Source: Scandinavium sp036271055 | GTDB taxonomy: Bacteria > Pseudomonadota > Gammaproteobacteria > Enterobacterales > Enterobacteriaceae | Length of the DNA stretch: 64,000 nt | Direction of reading: 5' to 3' | NCBI RefSeq assembly: GCF_036271055.1 | Contig: NZ_DATBBJ010000043.1 | Span: 1-64,000, forward strand | In this document: piece after piece, positions 50,889 through 59,930 of the stretch | Layout of the letters: each line of letters opens with the position of its first letter | Position numbering within the stretch: the first letter of the stretch is position 1 | Translations under genes and position numbers: made by a program | The notes under the pieces: generated by a model | The model's input: the letters and a program-made list of their open reading frames with translations, nothing else | Database searches by the model: none | What the model was told of the DNA's origin: nothing

Positions 50889-52286
50889 ATGGCTACTATT
50901 AGTAACCTGGGCGTTGGCTCTAACCTGGACTTAACAACACTTTATAACCAGTTAGAGAGCGCTGAGAACACAAAGCTCACCACGATAACCAATCAGCAGA
51001 GCACTTATAACGCACAACTCAGCGCCTACGGTAAGCTGCAAAGTGCATTAACCAATCTGCAAACTGCAACGGCAAATCTTGGTAAAACGGCGACCTGGAA
51101 TTCAACAGCAGTAACCAGTAGCAACACGGCGTTTTCCGCCACCTCCACAGGTGATGCCACTGTGGGAAATTACAATGTGAATGTTATTCAGGTGGCTAAA
51201 GCGCAAGTTTTAACCTCTGGCTCATTCGCTAGCAGTACCAGCACGTTAGGTGGCACCACCAGTGATGGCACGCGTAAGTTGACCATTACCCAGCCGGGCA
51301 CCACTACACCGCTGGAAGTCACACTTTCGGATTCCGACACGAGCCTGACGGGTATCGCCAGCGCCATTAATAAAGCCAATGGCAATGTCACGGCGACCGT
51401 AGTGAAAGCCGGTGACAATGATTACCGCTTGATGCTGTCATCAAAATCGACAGGCACCGCCTACGATATGACGGTATCCAGCGATGATCCGACGCTGCAA
51501 CAGGCGATGAGCCTGACCGTGCAAAGCGCATCGCAGAACGCCAAGGTGTCGGTCAATGACATCACTATTGAGCGCTCTGACAATACAATTTCTGACGCTC
51601 TGCCAGGCCTGACGCTGACGCTGAAATCTAAAAGTACCGCCGATGAAGGGCTGGTTGTTTCACGTACTACAGATTCTAACAATAAGGCAATCACCGACTG
51701 GGTTACCGCCTATAACTCGCTGCAGTCGACAATAGCAAGTGTGACGAAATATGCGGCAGTTGATGCCGGTAGTGACCAGTCCGCGAATAATGGCGCGCTT
51801 GTCGGCGACGGTAACGTCCGGTCGATTCAGTCTCAGCTGCGCAGTTTGCTGACCAACGTGCAGGGCGGAACCTACGCGATCGCAGCTCAGTTAGGTATTA
51901 CCCAGGATCCTATTACCGGCAGTGATGGTTCAACCGGAAATTTGAAAATTGACGCCACTAAGCTCACGAAAGCGCTTAGTGATAATCCACAGGCCGTACA
52001 GCAGTACTTTATCGGTGATGGTAAAACCACGGGTTTTGCAACACTGATGACCAATACGCTGACCAAAATGTTGGATACCTCATCGGGCAGCTCTGGGGTC
52101 ATTAAAAACGCGACCGACGGGATCAACAGTACTCTGAAGACCCTCAGCCAACGTTACGATGACATGTCGGATACCATTGATTCCACAATGGCCCGGTATA
52201 AAGCCCAGTTTACTTCGCTCGATACATTAATCAGCCAATTGAATAATACGGCCAGCTATTTGACACAACAATTCAGTTCTAAATAG
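50889..52286 (+). CDS. fliD: FliD, flagellar filament cap
   Basis: FliD caps the growing filament and folds exported flagellin into place. 465 residues (468 in E. coli). Conserved N-terminal MATISNLGVGSNLDLTTLYNQLE with a coiled-coil-forming region, a variable middle rich in Thr/Ser, and a C-terminal coiled coil (about 400-465) with ARYKAQFTSLDTLISQLNNT. AAGGAAA precedes the start. First gene of fliDST. Confidence 0.96.
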   Translation: MATISNLGVGSNLDLTTLYNQLESAENTKLTTITNQQSTYNAQLSAYGKLQSALTNLQTATANLGKTATWNSTAVTSSNTAFSATSTGDATVGNYNVNVIQVAKAQVLTSGSFASSTSTLGGTTSDGTRKLTITQPGTTTPLEVTLSDSDTSLTGIASAINKANGNVTATVVKAGDNDYRLMLSSKSTGTAYDMTVSSDDPTLQQAMSLTVQSASQNAKVSVNDITIERSDNTISDALPGLTLTLKSKSTADEGLVVSRTTDSNNKAITDWVTAYNSLQSTIASVTKYAAVDAGSDQSANNGALVGDGNVRSIQSQLRSLLTNVQGGTYAIAAQLGITQDPITGSDGSTGNLKIDATKLTKALSDNPQAVQQYFIGDGKTTGFATLMTNTLTKMLDTSSGSSGVIKNATDGINSTLKTLSQRYDDMSDTIDSTMARYKAQFTSLDTLISQLNNTASYLTQQFSSK

Positions 52287-52302
52287 TAGTTAAGGAACGA
52301 AC

Positions 52303-52713
52303 ATGTATAGTAAAAGTGGCGTGCTCTCCTACCAACAGGTAGGGGTTGAAAGCGCTGTCATGAGTGCAAGTCCGCATCAACTGATCGTTATGCTTTTCGA
52401 TGGCGCACTCAGTGCGCTGGTCAGAGCAAGACTGTTTCTTGAACAGGGTGATATTCCGGCACGAGGAGATGCATTGTCCAAGGCCATTAACATCATTGAT
52501 AACGGTCTGAAAGCGGCACTTGACTCGTCTGTCGACAGTGAGCTGCCCGCGCAGCTCGCGTCACTTTACGACTACATGATCCGCAGACTACTTCATGCCA
52601 ATTTGCACAATGATCTCCATGCTATTGCTGAAGTTGAGGAACTACTCAACAATATTGCAGATGCATGGAAGCAGGTTGGTTCTCCCTTATCGGCAGTTCA
52701 GGATGGGTATTGA
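52303..52713 (+). CDS. fliS: FliS, flagellin export chaperone
   Basis: Cytoplasmic chaperone that binds the C-terminus of flagellin and prevents early polymerisation. 136 residues, as in E. coli. Four-helix protein with GVESAVMSASPHQLIVMLFDGAL near the N-terminus, a family hallmark. AAGGAA precedes the start; the stop overlaps fliT as TGATG. Confidence 0.96.
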   Translation: MYSKSGVLSYQQVGVESAVMSASPHQLIVMLFDGALSALVRARLFLEQGDIPARGDALSKAINIIDNGLKAALDSSVDSELPAQLASLYDYMIRRLLHANLHNDLHAIAEVEELLNNIADAWKQVGSPLSAVQDGY

Positions 52714-53072
52714 TGACGAACGTGACGCACGCCCTTAAAGACTGGCAGTCTATTCTGGCCTTGAGCAAAACAATGCTTGAACTGGCCCACCACGGTAACT
52801 GGGATGAACTTATTGCACAGGAAGTGAAGTATCTGCAACTGGTGGAAGACATTGGCAAGAACCCCATTCTCCTGAACGAAAAAGTACAGTCTGACCATGC
52901 GCGCCTGATCCTCGAACAGGTACTGTTCAATGAGGAAAGCTTAAAAATTTTGTTAAATGCACGCATGGACGAATTGCGCCAGTTAATCAGCAACACGGGA
53001 AATCAGCGTTCAGTTACAACGGCTTATGGAAAACTTGCCGGGAATGTCCTTTTCCCCAAATTCCCTCAATAA
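52713..53072 (+). CDS. fliT: FliT, flagellar export chaperone and FlhDC antagonist
   Basis: Chaperone for FliD; free FliT inhibits FlhDC in Salmonella. I chose the ATG at 52713 overlapping the fliS stop, giving 119 residues (121 in E. coli). The sequence has diverged but keeps the helical layout, NWDELIAQEVKYL and ILLNARMDELRQLI, and the C-terminal YGK...F segment. No intrinsic terminator with a U-tract follows; the next structure is the amyA leader hairpin. Confidence 0.9.
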   Translation: MTNVTHALKDWQSILALSKTMLELAHHGNWDELIAQEVKYLQLVEDIGKNPILLNEKVQSDHARLILEQVLFNEESLKILLNARMDELRQLISNTGNQRSVTTAYGKLAGNVLFPKFPQ

Positions 53073-53098
53073 TAATCTTCTTCACTGGCATTTTTCGT

Positions 53099-53138
53099 CC
53101 ATACTCCAGAAGTCAGCCAGCCGGCTTCTGGAGTATGG
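53099..53138 (+). promoter_or_regulatory. Hairpin covering the amyA ribosome binding site
   Basis: CCATACTCCAGAAG (53099-53112) pairs perfectly with CTTCTGGAGTATGG (53125-53138): 14 pairs around a 12-base loop. The only Shine-Dalgarno sequence of amyA, GGAG at 53130-53133, lies inside the 3' arm, and the ATG follows three bases after the stem. There is no U-tract, so it is not a typical terminator. Readthrough RNA from fliDST would have the site hidden. Confidence 0.7.
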
Positions 53139-53141
53139 AAC

Positions 53142-54629
53142 ATGAAAAACCCAACCCTGTTGCAATGTTTTCACTGGTACTACCCCACTGGCGGTGAATT
53201 GTGGCGAGAAGTTGAAGCGCTGGCACCCAATCTAAATGAAATCGGCGTCAACATGATTTGGCTGCCTCCGGCGTATAAAGGCGCATCGGGCGGCTATTCT
53301 GTCGGTTACGACAGCTATGATTTATTCGATCTGGGCGAGTTTGACCAAAAAGGATCTGTCGCCACCAAATATGGCGATAAAACCCAACTGCTGGCCGCCA
53401 TCGATGCTCTGAAAAAGCATGACATCGCCGTTCTGCTTGATGTGGTGGTGAACCACAAAATGGGCGCAGATGAAAAAGAACGCATCCAGGTTCAACGGGT
53501 AAACGAACAAGACCGCACGCAGATCGACGATGAAGTCATCGAGTGTGATGCCTGGACCAAATATTCCTTCCCCGTCCGCGACGGCAAATATTCGCAGTTC
53601 GTCTGGGACTACAAATGTTTTAGCGGCATCGACCACATCGAAAACCCCGATGAAAACGGCGTCTTTAAAATCGTAAACGATTATACCGGCGACGGCTGGA
53701 ACGATCAGGTCGATGGCGAAATGGGTAATTTCGATTACCTGATGGGTGAAAACATCGATTTCCGCAATCATGCGGTCACCGAAGAGTTGAAATACTGGGC
53801 GCGTTGGGTGATGGAACAAACGCAATGCGATGGTTTTCGTCTTGATGCGGTCAAACACATCCCGGCCTGGTTCTACAAAGAGTGGATTGAGCACGTTCAG
53901 GAAGTAGCGCCCAAACCGCTGTTTATCGTAGCCGAATACTGGTCGCATGAAGTTGAAACGCTCCAGAATTACATCAACCAGGTTGACGGACAAACGCTGT
54001 TGTTTGATGCGCCGCTACAGATGAAATTCCACGAAGCTTCGCGGCTTGGACGCGATTACGACATGAGTCAGATTTTCACAGGAACACTCGTGGAAGCCGA
54101 TCCGTTCCACGCCATCACGCTTGTGACCAACCATGACACGCAGCCGCTACAGGCTCTGGAAGCGCCCGTCGAGCCGTGGTTTAAACCCTTAGCCTATGCG
54201 CTGATTTTGCTACGTGAAAATGGCGTGCCTTCTGTGTTTTATGCGGATTTATTCGGCGCGATTTACGAAGACACAGGCGGCGACGGCAACAGTTATAAAA
54301 TCGAAATGCCGGTTATTGAGCAACTCCACGAGCTGATCGACGCCCGCCAGAAGTTTGCGCACGGCGTGCAGACGCTCTATTTCGATCATCCTAACTGTAT
54401 CGCTTTCAGCCGCAGCGGCACCGATGAAGCGCCCGGTTGCGTCGTCGTGCTTTCTAACGGTGACGACGGTGAAAAAACGTTAGCGCTGGGCGATAACTAC
54501 GGCAACAAGCGCTGGAAAGATTTTCTCAATAATCGCCAAGAAATTGTCGAAACCGACATAGAAGGCAACGGGGTCTTTACCTGCAAAGGTGGCAGTGTGA
54601 GCGTATGGGTTATAGAGGATGTGTTGTGA
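53142..54629 (+). CDS. amyA: Cytoplasmic alpha-amylase AmyA
   Basis: Hydrolyses alpha-1,4 links in maltodextrins and starch inside the cell. 495 residues, as in E. coli, with no signal peptide. GH13 regions: DVVVNHKMGAD, GFRLDAVKHIP (nucleophile Asp), FIVAEYWSHE (acid Glu) and VTNHDTQP (third Asp). It follows fliT by 69 bp, on the same strand. The ribosome binding site is in a strong hairpin. Confidence 0.97.
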   Translation: MKNPTLLQCFHWYYPTGGELWREVEALAPNLNEIGVNMIWLPPAYKGASGGYSVGYDSYDLFDLGEFDQKGSVATKYGDKTQLLAAIDALKKHDIAVLLDVVVNHKMGADEKERIQVQRVNEQDRTQIDDEVIECDAWTKYSFPVRDGKYSQFVWDYKCFSGIDHIENPDENGVFKIVNDYTGDGWNDQVDGEMGNFDYLMGENIDFRNHAVTEELKYWARWVMEQTQCDGFRLDAVKHIPAWFYKEWIEHVQEVAPKPLFIVAEYWSHEVETLQNYINQVDGQTLLFDAPLQMKFHEASRLGRDYDMSQIFTGTLVEADPFHAITLVTNHDTQPLQALEAPVEPWFKPLAYALILLRENGVPSVFYADLFGAIYEDTGGDGNSYKIEMPVIEQLHELIDARQKFAHGVQTLYFDHPNCIAFSRSGTDEAPGCVVVLSNGDDGEKTLALGDNYGNKRWKDFLNNRQEIVETDIEGNGVFTCKGGSVSVWVIEDVL

Positions 54630-54662
54630 GTCGTTAAAATTACTGAGCAGCAAGTTGTTTGC

Positions 54663-54691
54663 ACCGGCCTACAGTGCAGGCGTAGGCCGGT
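54663..54691. repeat. REP-like inverted repeat between amyA and yedD
   Basis: ACCGGCCTAC (54663-54672) and GTAGGCCGGT (54682-54691) form a perfect ten-pair stem around nine bases. It has the REP signature CCGGCCTAC and lies between convergent amyA and yedD. Confidence 0.65.
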
Positions 54692-54706
54692 CAGTGGCTG
54701 CGCGTT

Positions 54707-55120
54707 TTAAGGCAGCGGGGAAATGAGCGGGTTCTTCTGCAGATAATCCGCGCATTCCTGCGTCGGACGGTCCACACGCTTCAACGTCATACGGTCGTAA
54801 TCGAGGCGATCGCCGTCTCTGTCGATGGCATACACATCTTTTTTATGGGTGACGTTATACAAGTCATCACTGCGGATCATTAATTTACCCGGTAACGCAA
54901 TCACGCGCTTCCACTGACGGCAATCCAGCGTATCACCCTCTTTGGTGATAACCAGCGTCGCAATCGCCTCCGGGCTGACCATCGCACTTTGTGGCCCTTC
55001 CGACTGCCAGTAGCCTTCAAGGCCCGCTGGTGCAGGCGCTTTGACCACATTGTTATAGTCATCTATTTGGGCACAGCCACTCAGCGCCAACAGTGCGCCA
55101 ATCATCGCAAAATTTTTCAT
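54707..55120 (-). CDS. yedD: YedD lipoprotein
   Basis: 137 residues from ATG 55120 (a GTG one codon earlier is not preferred). Signal peptide with lipobox LSGC, C16 lipidated, followed by an acidic linker and a small domain (QWKRVIALPGKLMI, YDRMTLKRVD). Length and position after amyA match E. coli YedD. Unknown function; probably outer-membrane anchored. Confidence 0.93.
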   Translation of the reverse strand: MKNFAMIGALLALSGCAQIDDYNNVVKAPAPAGLEGYWQSEGPQSAMVSPEAIATLVITKEGDTLDCRQWKRVIALPGKLMIRSDDLYNVTHKKDVYAIDRDGDRLDYDRMTLKRVDRPTQECADYLQKNPLISPLP

Positions 55121-55180
55121 CACCTATCCTGAAAACCGTGAAAAAAATATTGTGTCATTAAAGCCTTAACGCTTCCAGCC

Positions 55181-55410
55181 TTACTTCTGCGCAATGATGG
55201 AGATATGACCGTTACTTTCGAGGATCGCAAATTTAATCTCCGCAAGCTTCGTCAGCCCCTGGTTATTGCGCGCCGACACCATAATGTCCTCTTCGGAGAT
55301 ATCCACCAGTTTCATTTTTTCATGCATCTGTAAGTATCCCTGTAAAACGGCCCATTCACTTTTAGAGATCTTCCGACATACTGATTATGTTCCCTGAGGA
55401 TCATATCCAT
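55181..55410 (-). pseudogene. Remnant of a DUF421 (YetF/YcaP-like) membrane protein gene
   Basis: The frame 55384-55181 (minus) reads as the C-terminal cytoplasmic part of a DUF421 protein: SEWAVLQGYLQMHEKMK, VDISEEDIMVSARNNQG, LAEIKFAILESNGHISII, ending AQK. The three N-terminal membrane helices are missing. A start-like MDMILRE (ATG 55410), 9 bp after the stop of the upstream gene, is in another frame and runs to a stop. This looks like an internal deletion that joined the start to the tail out of frame. A 48-residue product from ATG 55327 remains possible. Confidence 0.65.
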
Positions 55411-55419
55411 GCACGCGCC

Positions 55420-55932
55420 TTACGGGTAAACAAATTGGGTGATCGTAACAGGAGGGAGTTGATTCACTCGCAGCGCCGTTTTTACCTTCCCCGCGCTACG
55501 CGGCTGCACGCTCAACCAGAGGGTATGCGTGCCCCCTTCCGGCTGATCATGGAACTCAAGGGTCATGCTGCCATTCTGGCTGCTGAAACGCCACGGCTGC
55601 GGATAGAGCGCATTAATTTCGAACGTATCCATAAACTGCCCGCCGAGAGTCACGGTGTAGCTCTCACCCGGCGGCACTTGCATAGTGAGTTTGAGATCCA
55701 TGTCGCTTTGGCTACGACCAAAACGTTCATAGTCTGCATGCAGCGTGCCATCGGCGTTCACCGCTGCGCCATTACTTAAGACACCTTTTGAAAACAGGCC
55801 ACAGAACCCGGCTAACAGCAGTAAAACCAACAACACAAACCCATACTGACGGGCAACATTCTCCACCCGTAACCATAAAAGATGCTCCACCACTGGCGCG
55901 TGGTGCGACGAAGACGATTTGGACACTGGCAT
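55420..55932 (-). CDS. Hypothetical single-pass membrane protein, apparent DUF421 partner
   Basis: 170 residues from ATG 55932 (no strong ribosome binding site; an in-frame TTG at 55977 is possible). A short cytoplasmic N-terminus (HHAPVVEHLLWLRVENVARQYG) precedes one transmembrane helix (about 32-55, FVLLVLLLLAGFCGLF) and a periplasmic beta-rich domain (YERFGRSQSD, TFEINALYPQPWRF) that resembles an extracytoplasmic binding domain. From memory, similar proteins are encoded directly before DUF421 genes; here that gene is broken. Function unknown. Confidence 0.75.
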   Translation of the reverse strand: MPVSKSSSSHHAPVVEHLLWLRVENVARQYGFVLLVLLLLAGFCGLFSKGVLSNGAAVNADGTLHADYERFGRSQSDMDLKLTMQVPPGESYTVTLGGQFMDTFEINALYPQPWRFSSQNGSMTLEFHDQPEGGTHTLWLSVQPRSAGKVKTALRVNQLPPVTITQFVYP

Positions 55933-56042
55933 GGTTGTCTCTGCATTAGCGAACCGTAAAGCAAAGTATGGTTGCAAACGCAGGAACGGGAAGTGCCGTG
56001 AGGAAAAAGTTATGCCTGTTGTTACGTCTTTTCTCTTTAGAC

Positions 56043-56354
56043 CTAAACCTGCATGCTCATCATTTCCTGATACGCGGATACCAACTTGTTACGCACCTGA
56101 ATGCCCATCTGTAATGAGACGGACGATTTTTGCAGGTCGGTCATCACATCGTTCAATCCGATGCCCGGCTCACCTAAGGCAAATTTCTCCGCTTGTGCTT
56201 TGGCACTGTTCTGCGTGTCGCTGATGCGGTCGAGCGCGGCGTTGAGCTGCCCGGCAAAGCTGATGCTCGGCTGTTCTTCTACCTGCTGATTGCGGGCGAC
56301 GCTGGCCGCAGCCTGCATCTGCGTCAAAACCCCTTCGATACCTGTAATGGCCAT
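56043..56354 (-). CDS. fliE: FliE, flagellar hook-basal body adaptor
   Basis: FliE links the MS ring to the proximal rod and is needed for flagellar export. 103 residues (104 in E. coli), with the conserved C-terminus SVSLQMGIQVRNKLVSAYQEMMSMQV. CAGGAGAAA precedes the start. It is alone on the minus strand and divergent from fliF, as in E. coli. Confidence 0.96.
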   Translation of the reverse strand: MAITGIEGVLTQMQAAASVARNQQVEEQPSISFAGQLNAALDRISDTQNSAKAQAEKFALGEPGIGLNDVMTDLQKSSVSLQMGIQVRNKLVSAYQEMMSMQV

Positions 56355-56568
56355 ATTTTTCTCCTGGTCAATGTCGTTGGGGATGAGATTAGCAGCTTGT
56401 CAATGAGATAAAGGCGCTAATTAACGTTAAAAAACCCGACTATTTGAGCCATAGAAAATTCCGAATAAGCAAATAATGGCATCGCTACCACTTTGCCTTT
56501 GCCGACCGGGAGTCAGCCTTGCTTTTGTACACGTTTACCGCCATCGACCTGGATTCACGAGGTGCGCA
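56355..56568. promoter_or_regulatory. Divergent fliE / fliF promoter region
   Basis: 214 bp between divergent fliE and the fliFGHIJK operon, where class 2 FlhDC-dependent promoters are expected. It is AT-rich in the middle (56400-56480). I see no sigma-28 element and cannot place the FlhDC boxes with confidence. Confidence 0.45.
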
Positions 56569-58248
56569 ATGAGCGCGACAGCCACGACCACGCCAAACAC
56601 TAAAATGCCTGAGTGGGTCACTCGCCTGCGCGCTAACCCGAAAATCCCTTTAATGGTTGCCAGTGCAGCAGCCGTGGCGATCGTCGTCGCGCTGGTGCTA
56701 TGGGCAAAAGCGCCTGACTACCGCACGCTGTTCAGCAACCTGACCGATCAGGACGGCGGGGCTATCGTCACCCAGTTGCAACAGATGAACGTGCCGTATC
56801 GCTTTTCCGATAGCGGCGGCGCCATTGAAGTGCCTGCTGATAAAGTCCACGAACTGCGTCTGCGCCTCGCCCAACAAGGCCTGCCGAAAGGCGGTGCGGT
56901 GGGCTTTGAACTGTTGGATCAGGAAAAATTCGGCATCAGCCAGTTCAGTGAGCAGGTGAACTACCAGCGTGCGCTGGAAGGTGAACTCGCCCGTACCATT
57001 GAAACCCTCGGCCCGGTCAAAAGCGCACGCGTGCATTTGGCGATGCCGAAACCGTCGCTGTTTGTTCGCGAGCAAAAACTGCCATCGGCTTCCGTCACGC
57101 TGAACCTTGAGCCGGGCCGTGCGCTCGACGAAGGTCAGATTGCGGCCGTCGTGCATTTAGTCTCCAGCGCCGTAGCGGGCTTGCCGCCGGGTAATGTGAC
57201 ACTGGTCGATCAGGCGGGCCATCTGCTGACGCAATCGACATCAGGCGATCGTGACCTGAACGACGCGCAGCTTAAATATGCCTCTGATGTAGAAAGTCGT
57301 GTTCAGCGCCGTATCGAATCGATTCTGTCGCCAATTGTGGGTAACGGCAACGTTCATGCGCAGGTGACCGCACAGATCAACTTCGACAATAAAGAGCAAA
57401 CCGAAGAGCAATACAGTCCGAACGGGGATGCTGCTCAAGCGGTGATGCGTTCCCGTCAGTTGAATGAAACTGAACAGGTTGGCGGCCAGAATCCAGGTGG
57501 CGTACCGGGTGCGCTGTCCAACTCCCCTGCCCCGGCACCGAGCGCACCTATTTCAACGCCGCCTGCCAACCAGCAGAATGCGGCTCAGGGACAGCAGCGA
57601 ACCACCAGTGCTAACAACCAAAGTGGCCCGCGCAATACGTCGCGCAATGAAACCACTAACTACGAAGTCGACCGGACTATTCGCCACACCAAAATGAACG
57701 TGGGTGATATTCAGCGTCTGTCGGTGGCTGTGGTCGTGAACTACAAAAATCTGCCGGATGGTAAGCCGCTGCCGCTGACCGCCGATCAGATGAAACAGAT
57801 TGAAGATTTAACTCGCGAAGCGATGGGCTTCTCCACACCACGTGGCGATACCCTGAACGTGGTCAACTCGCCGTTTAGCGCAGGCGATGAAACCGGTGGT
57901 GAGCTGCCATTCTGGCAACAGCAGTCGTTTATTGATCAGTTGATGTCTGCCGGACGCTGGGTGCTGATTGCACTGGTGGCGTGGATCCTGTGGCGTAAAG
58001 CGATTCGTCCGCAGTTGTTACGTCGCGACGAGATCGCCAAAGCCGCGCTGGAAGAAGCAAAACTTGCACGTGAAGCCAATGAAGCAGTTCAGGTTCACCT
58101 CAGCAAAGATGAGCAACAACAGAATCGCCGTGCCAATCAGCGCCTGAGTGCAGAAGTGTTGAGCCAGCGTATTCGCGAAATGTCAGACAACGATCCGCGC
58201 GTCGTCGCGCTGGTCATTCGCCAGTGGATGAGTAACGACCATGAGTAA
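56569..58248 (+). CDS. fliF: FliF, flagellar MS-ring protein
   Basis: Forms the MS ring in the inner membrane, the base on which the flagellum is built. The ATG at 56569 with GAGGTG upstream gives 559 residues (552 in E. coli). Transmembrane helices at about 28-48 and 455-475 flank ring-building domains (YRTLFSNLTDQDGGAIV) and a Pro/Gln-rich linker (about 305-360). The C-terminal cytoplasmic tail binding FliG is conserved (REMSDNDPRVVALVIRQW). It overlaps fliG by 8 bp. Confidence 0.97.
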   Translation: MSATATTTPNTKMPEWVTRLRANPKIPLMVASAAAVAIVVALVLWAKAPDYRTLFSNLTDQDGGAIVTQLQQMNVPYRFSDSGGAIEVPADKVHELRLRLAQQGLPKGGAVGFELLDQEKFGISQFSEQVNYQRALEGELARTIETLGPVKSARVHLAMPKPSLFVREQKLPSASVTLNLEPGRALDEGQIAAVVHLVSSAVAGLPPGNVTLVDQAGHLLTQSTSGDRDLNDAQLKYASDVESRVQRRIESILSPIVGNGNVHAQVTAQINFDNKEQTEEQYSPNGDAAQAVMRSRQLNETEQVGGQNPGGVPGALSNSPAPAPSAPISTPPANQQNAAQGQQRTTSANNQSGPRNTSRNETTNYEVDRTIRHTKMNVGDIQRLSVAVVVNYKNLPDGKPLPLTADQMKQIEDLTREAMGFSTPRGDTLNVVNSPFSAGDETGGELPFWQQQSFIDQLMSAGRWVLIALVAWILWRKAIRPQLLRRDEIAKAALEEAKLAREANEAVQVHLSKDEQQQNRRANQRLSAEVLSQRIREMSDNDPRVVALVIRQWMSNDHE

Positions 58249-59239
58249 TGTCCTGTCAGGTACAGATAAAAGCGTCATCCTGTTGATGACCATTGGCGAA
58301 GACCGCGCAGCGGAGGTGTTCAAACACCTCAATGCCCGCGAAGTGCAGGCCCTCAGTGCCGCGATGGCTAACGTGCGCCAGATTTCCAACAGCCAGCTTG
58401 CCTCAGTGCTGGCAGAGTTTGAGCAGGAAGCCGAGCAATACGCTGCGCTGAACGTCAATGCCAACGAATACCTGCGTTCTGTGCTGGTAAAAGCGCTGGG
58501 CGAAGAGCGTGCATCCAGCCTGCTGGAAGATATTCTCGAAACCCGCGAAACCACCAGCGGCATGGAAACGCTCAACTTTATGGAGCCACAAAGCGCGGCC
58601 GATCTTATCCGCGACGAGCATCCGCAGATCATCGCCACCATTCTTGTGCACCTCAAACGTGGTCAGGCCGCGGATATTCTGGCGCTGTTCGACGAACGTC
58701 TGCGCCACGATGTGATGTTGCGTATTGCCACCTTTGGCGGTGTACAGCCAGCCGCACTGGCAGAACTGACCGAAGTGCTGAACAACCTGCTCGACGGTCA
58801 GAACCTCAAGCGCAGCAAAATGGGCGGCGTGAGAACGGCGGCAGAAATCATCAACCTGATGAAAACACAGCAGGAAGAAGCGGTCATTACCGCCGTTCGC
58901 GAATTCGACGGCGAGCTGGCGCAGAAAATCATCGACGAGATGTTCCTGTTCGAAAACCTGGTCGAAGTGGACGATCGCAGCATCCAGCGCCTGTTGCAGG
59001 AAGTGGATTCCGAATCGCTGCTGGTCGCGCTCAAAGGTGCCGAACAGCCGCTGCGCGAGAAGTTCCTGCGCAATATGTCTCAGCGTGCAGCCGATATTCT
59101 GCGCGACGATCTGGCCAACCGTGGCCCGGTTCGTCTGTCTCAGGTGGAGAACGAACAGAAAGCCATTCTGCTTATTGTGCGTCGTCTGGCCGAAACCGGT
59201 GAGATGGTAGTTGGCAGCGGAGAAGACACTTATGTCTGA
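58241..59239 (+). CDS. fliG: FliG, flagellar switch and torque protein
   Basis: Switch protein between FliF and FliM; its C-terminal domain interacts with MotA to make torque. 332 residues (331 in E. coli). The MFGGV-like ring motif appears as FGGVQPAALAEL, and the charged torque helix has MFLFENLVEVDDRSIQRLLQ. It overlaps fliF and fliH by 8 bp each, so translation is coupled. Confidence 0.97.
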   Translation: MSNVLSGTDKSVILLMTIGEDRAAEVFKHLNAREVQALSAAMANVRQISNSQLASVLAEFEQEAEQYAALNVNANEYLRSVLVKALGEERASSLLEDILETRETTSGMETLNFMEPQSAADLIRDEHPQIIATILVHLKRGQAADILALFDERLRHDVMLRIATFGGVQPAALAELTEVLNNLLDGQNLKRSKMGGVRTAAEIINLMKTQQEEAVITAVREFDGELAQKIIDEMFLFENLVEVDDRSIQRLLQEVDSESLLVALKGAEQPLREKFLRNMSQRAADILRDDLANRGPVRLSQVENEQKAILLIVRRLAETGEMVVGSGEDTYV

Positions 59240-59930
59240 TTCCACGCCGTGGAAAGTCTGGCAGCCTGACGATCTGGCCCCGCCGATTAAAGCCTTTGTG
59301 CCTGCGTTTATCGACGAAAGCGTTGATGAACCGGTTGAAGAGATTTCCGAGGAGCAGAAGCTGCAACAACAGCTGGCGCACATCCAGATGCAGGCCCATG
59401 AACAAGGCTATAACGCCGGACTTGCCGAAGGCCGTGCTGCCGGACAGTCTCAGGGTTATCAGGAAGGTCTGGCGCAAGGGCTGGAACAGGGTCTTGCGCA
59501 GGCGCAACAGCAACAGATCCCACTGCACGCCCGTATGCAGCAACTGGTTAGCGAGTTCCAACATACACTCGACGCGCTGGACAGTGTGATCCCGTCGCGC
59601 CTGATGCAGATGGCGCTGGAAGCGGCGCGTCAGGTGATTGGTCAGGCACCGATTGTCGATAACTCGGCGCTGATCAAACAAATCCAGGCGCTGCTGCAAC
59701 AGGAACCGCTGTTCAGCGGCAAGCCGCAACTGCGTGTTCACCCCGATGATTTGCAGCGCGTAGAAGAGATGGTGGGCGCGACGTTAAGCCTGCACGGCTG
59801 GCGGCTGCGCGGTGACCCGACACTGCATCACGGCGGCTGTAAAATTTCCGCCGAAGAAGGCGATCTCGACGCCAGCGTGGCGACCCGCTGGCAGGAGCTG
59901 TGCCGTCTGGCCGCTCCGGGAGTGGTGTAA
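59232..59930 (+). CDS. fliH: FliH, flagellar export ATPase regulator
   Basis: Binds FliI and anchors it at the export gate. The ATG at 59232 gives 232 residues (228 in E. coli). The centre (about 65-100) has repeated GxxxG-like units (AGLAEGRAAGQSQGYQEG) typical of the FliH helical stalk, and the C-terminal half is the FliI-binding domain. The stop overlaps fliI as TAATG. Confidence 0.95.
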   Translation: MSDSTPWKVWQPDDLAPPIKAFVPAFIDESVDEPVEEISEEQKLQQQLAHIQMQAHEQGYNAGLAEGRAAGQSQGYQEGLAQGLEQGLAQAQQQQIPLHARMQQLVSEFQHTLDALDSVIPSRLMQMALEAARQVIGQAPIVDNSALIKQIQALLQQEPLFSGKPQLRVHPDDLQRVEEMVGATLSLHGWRLRGDPTLHHGGCKISAEEGDLDASVATRWQELCRLAAPGVV

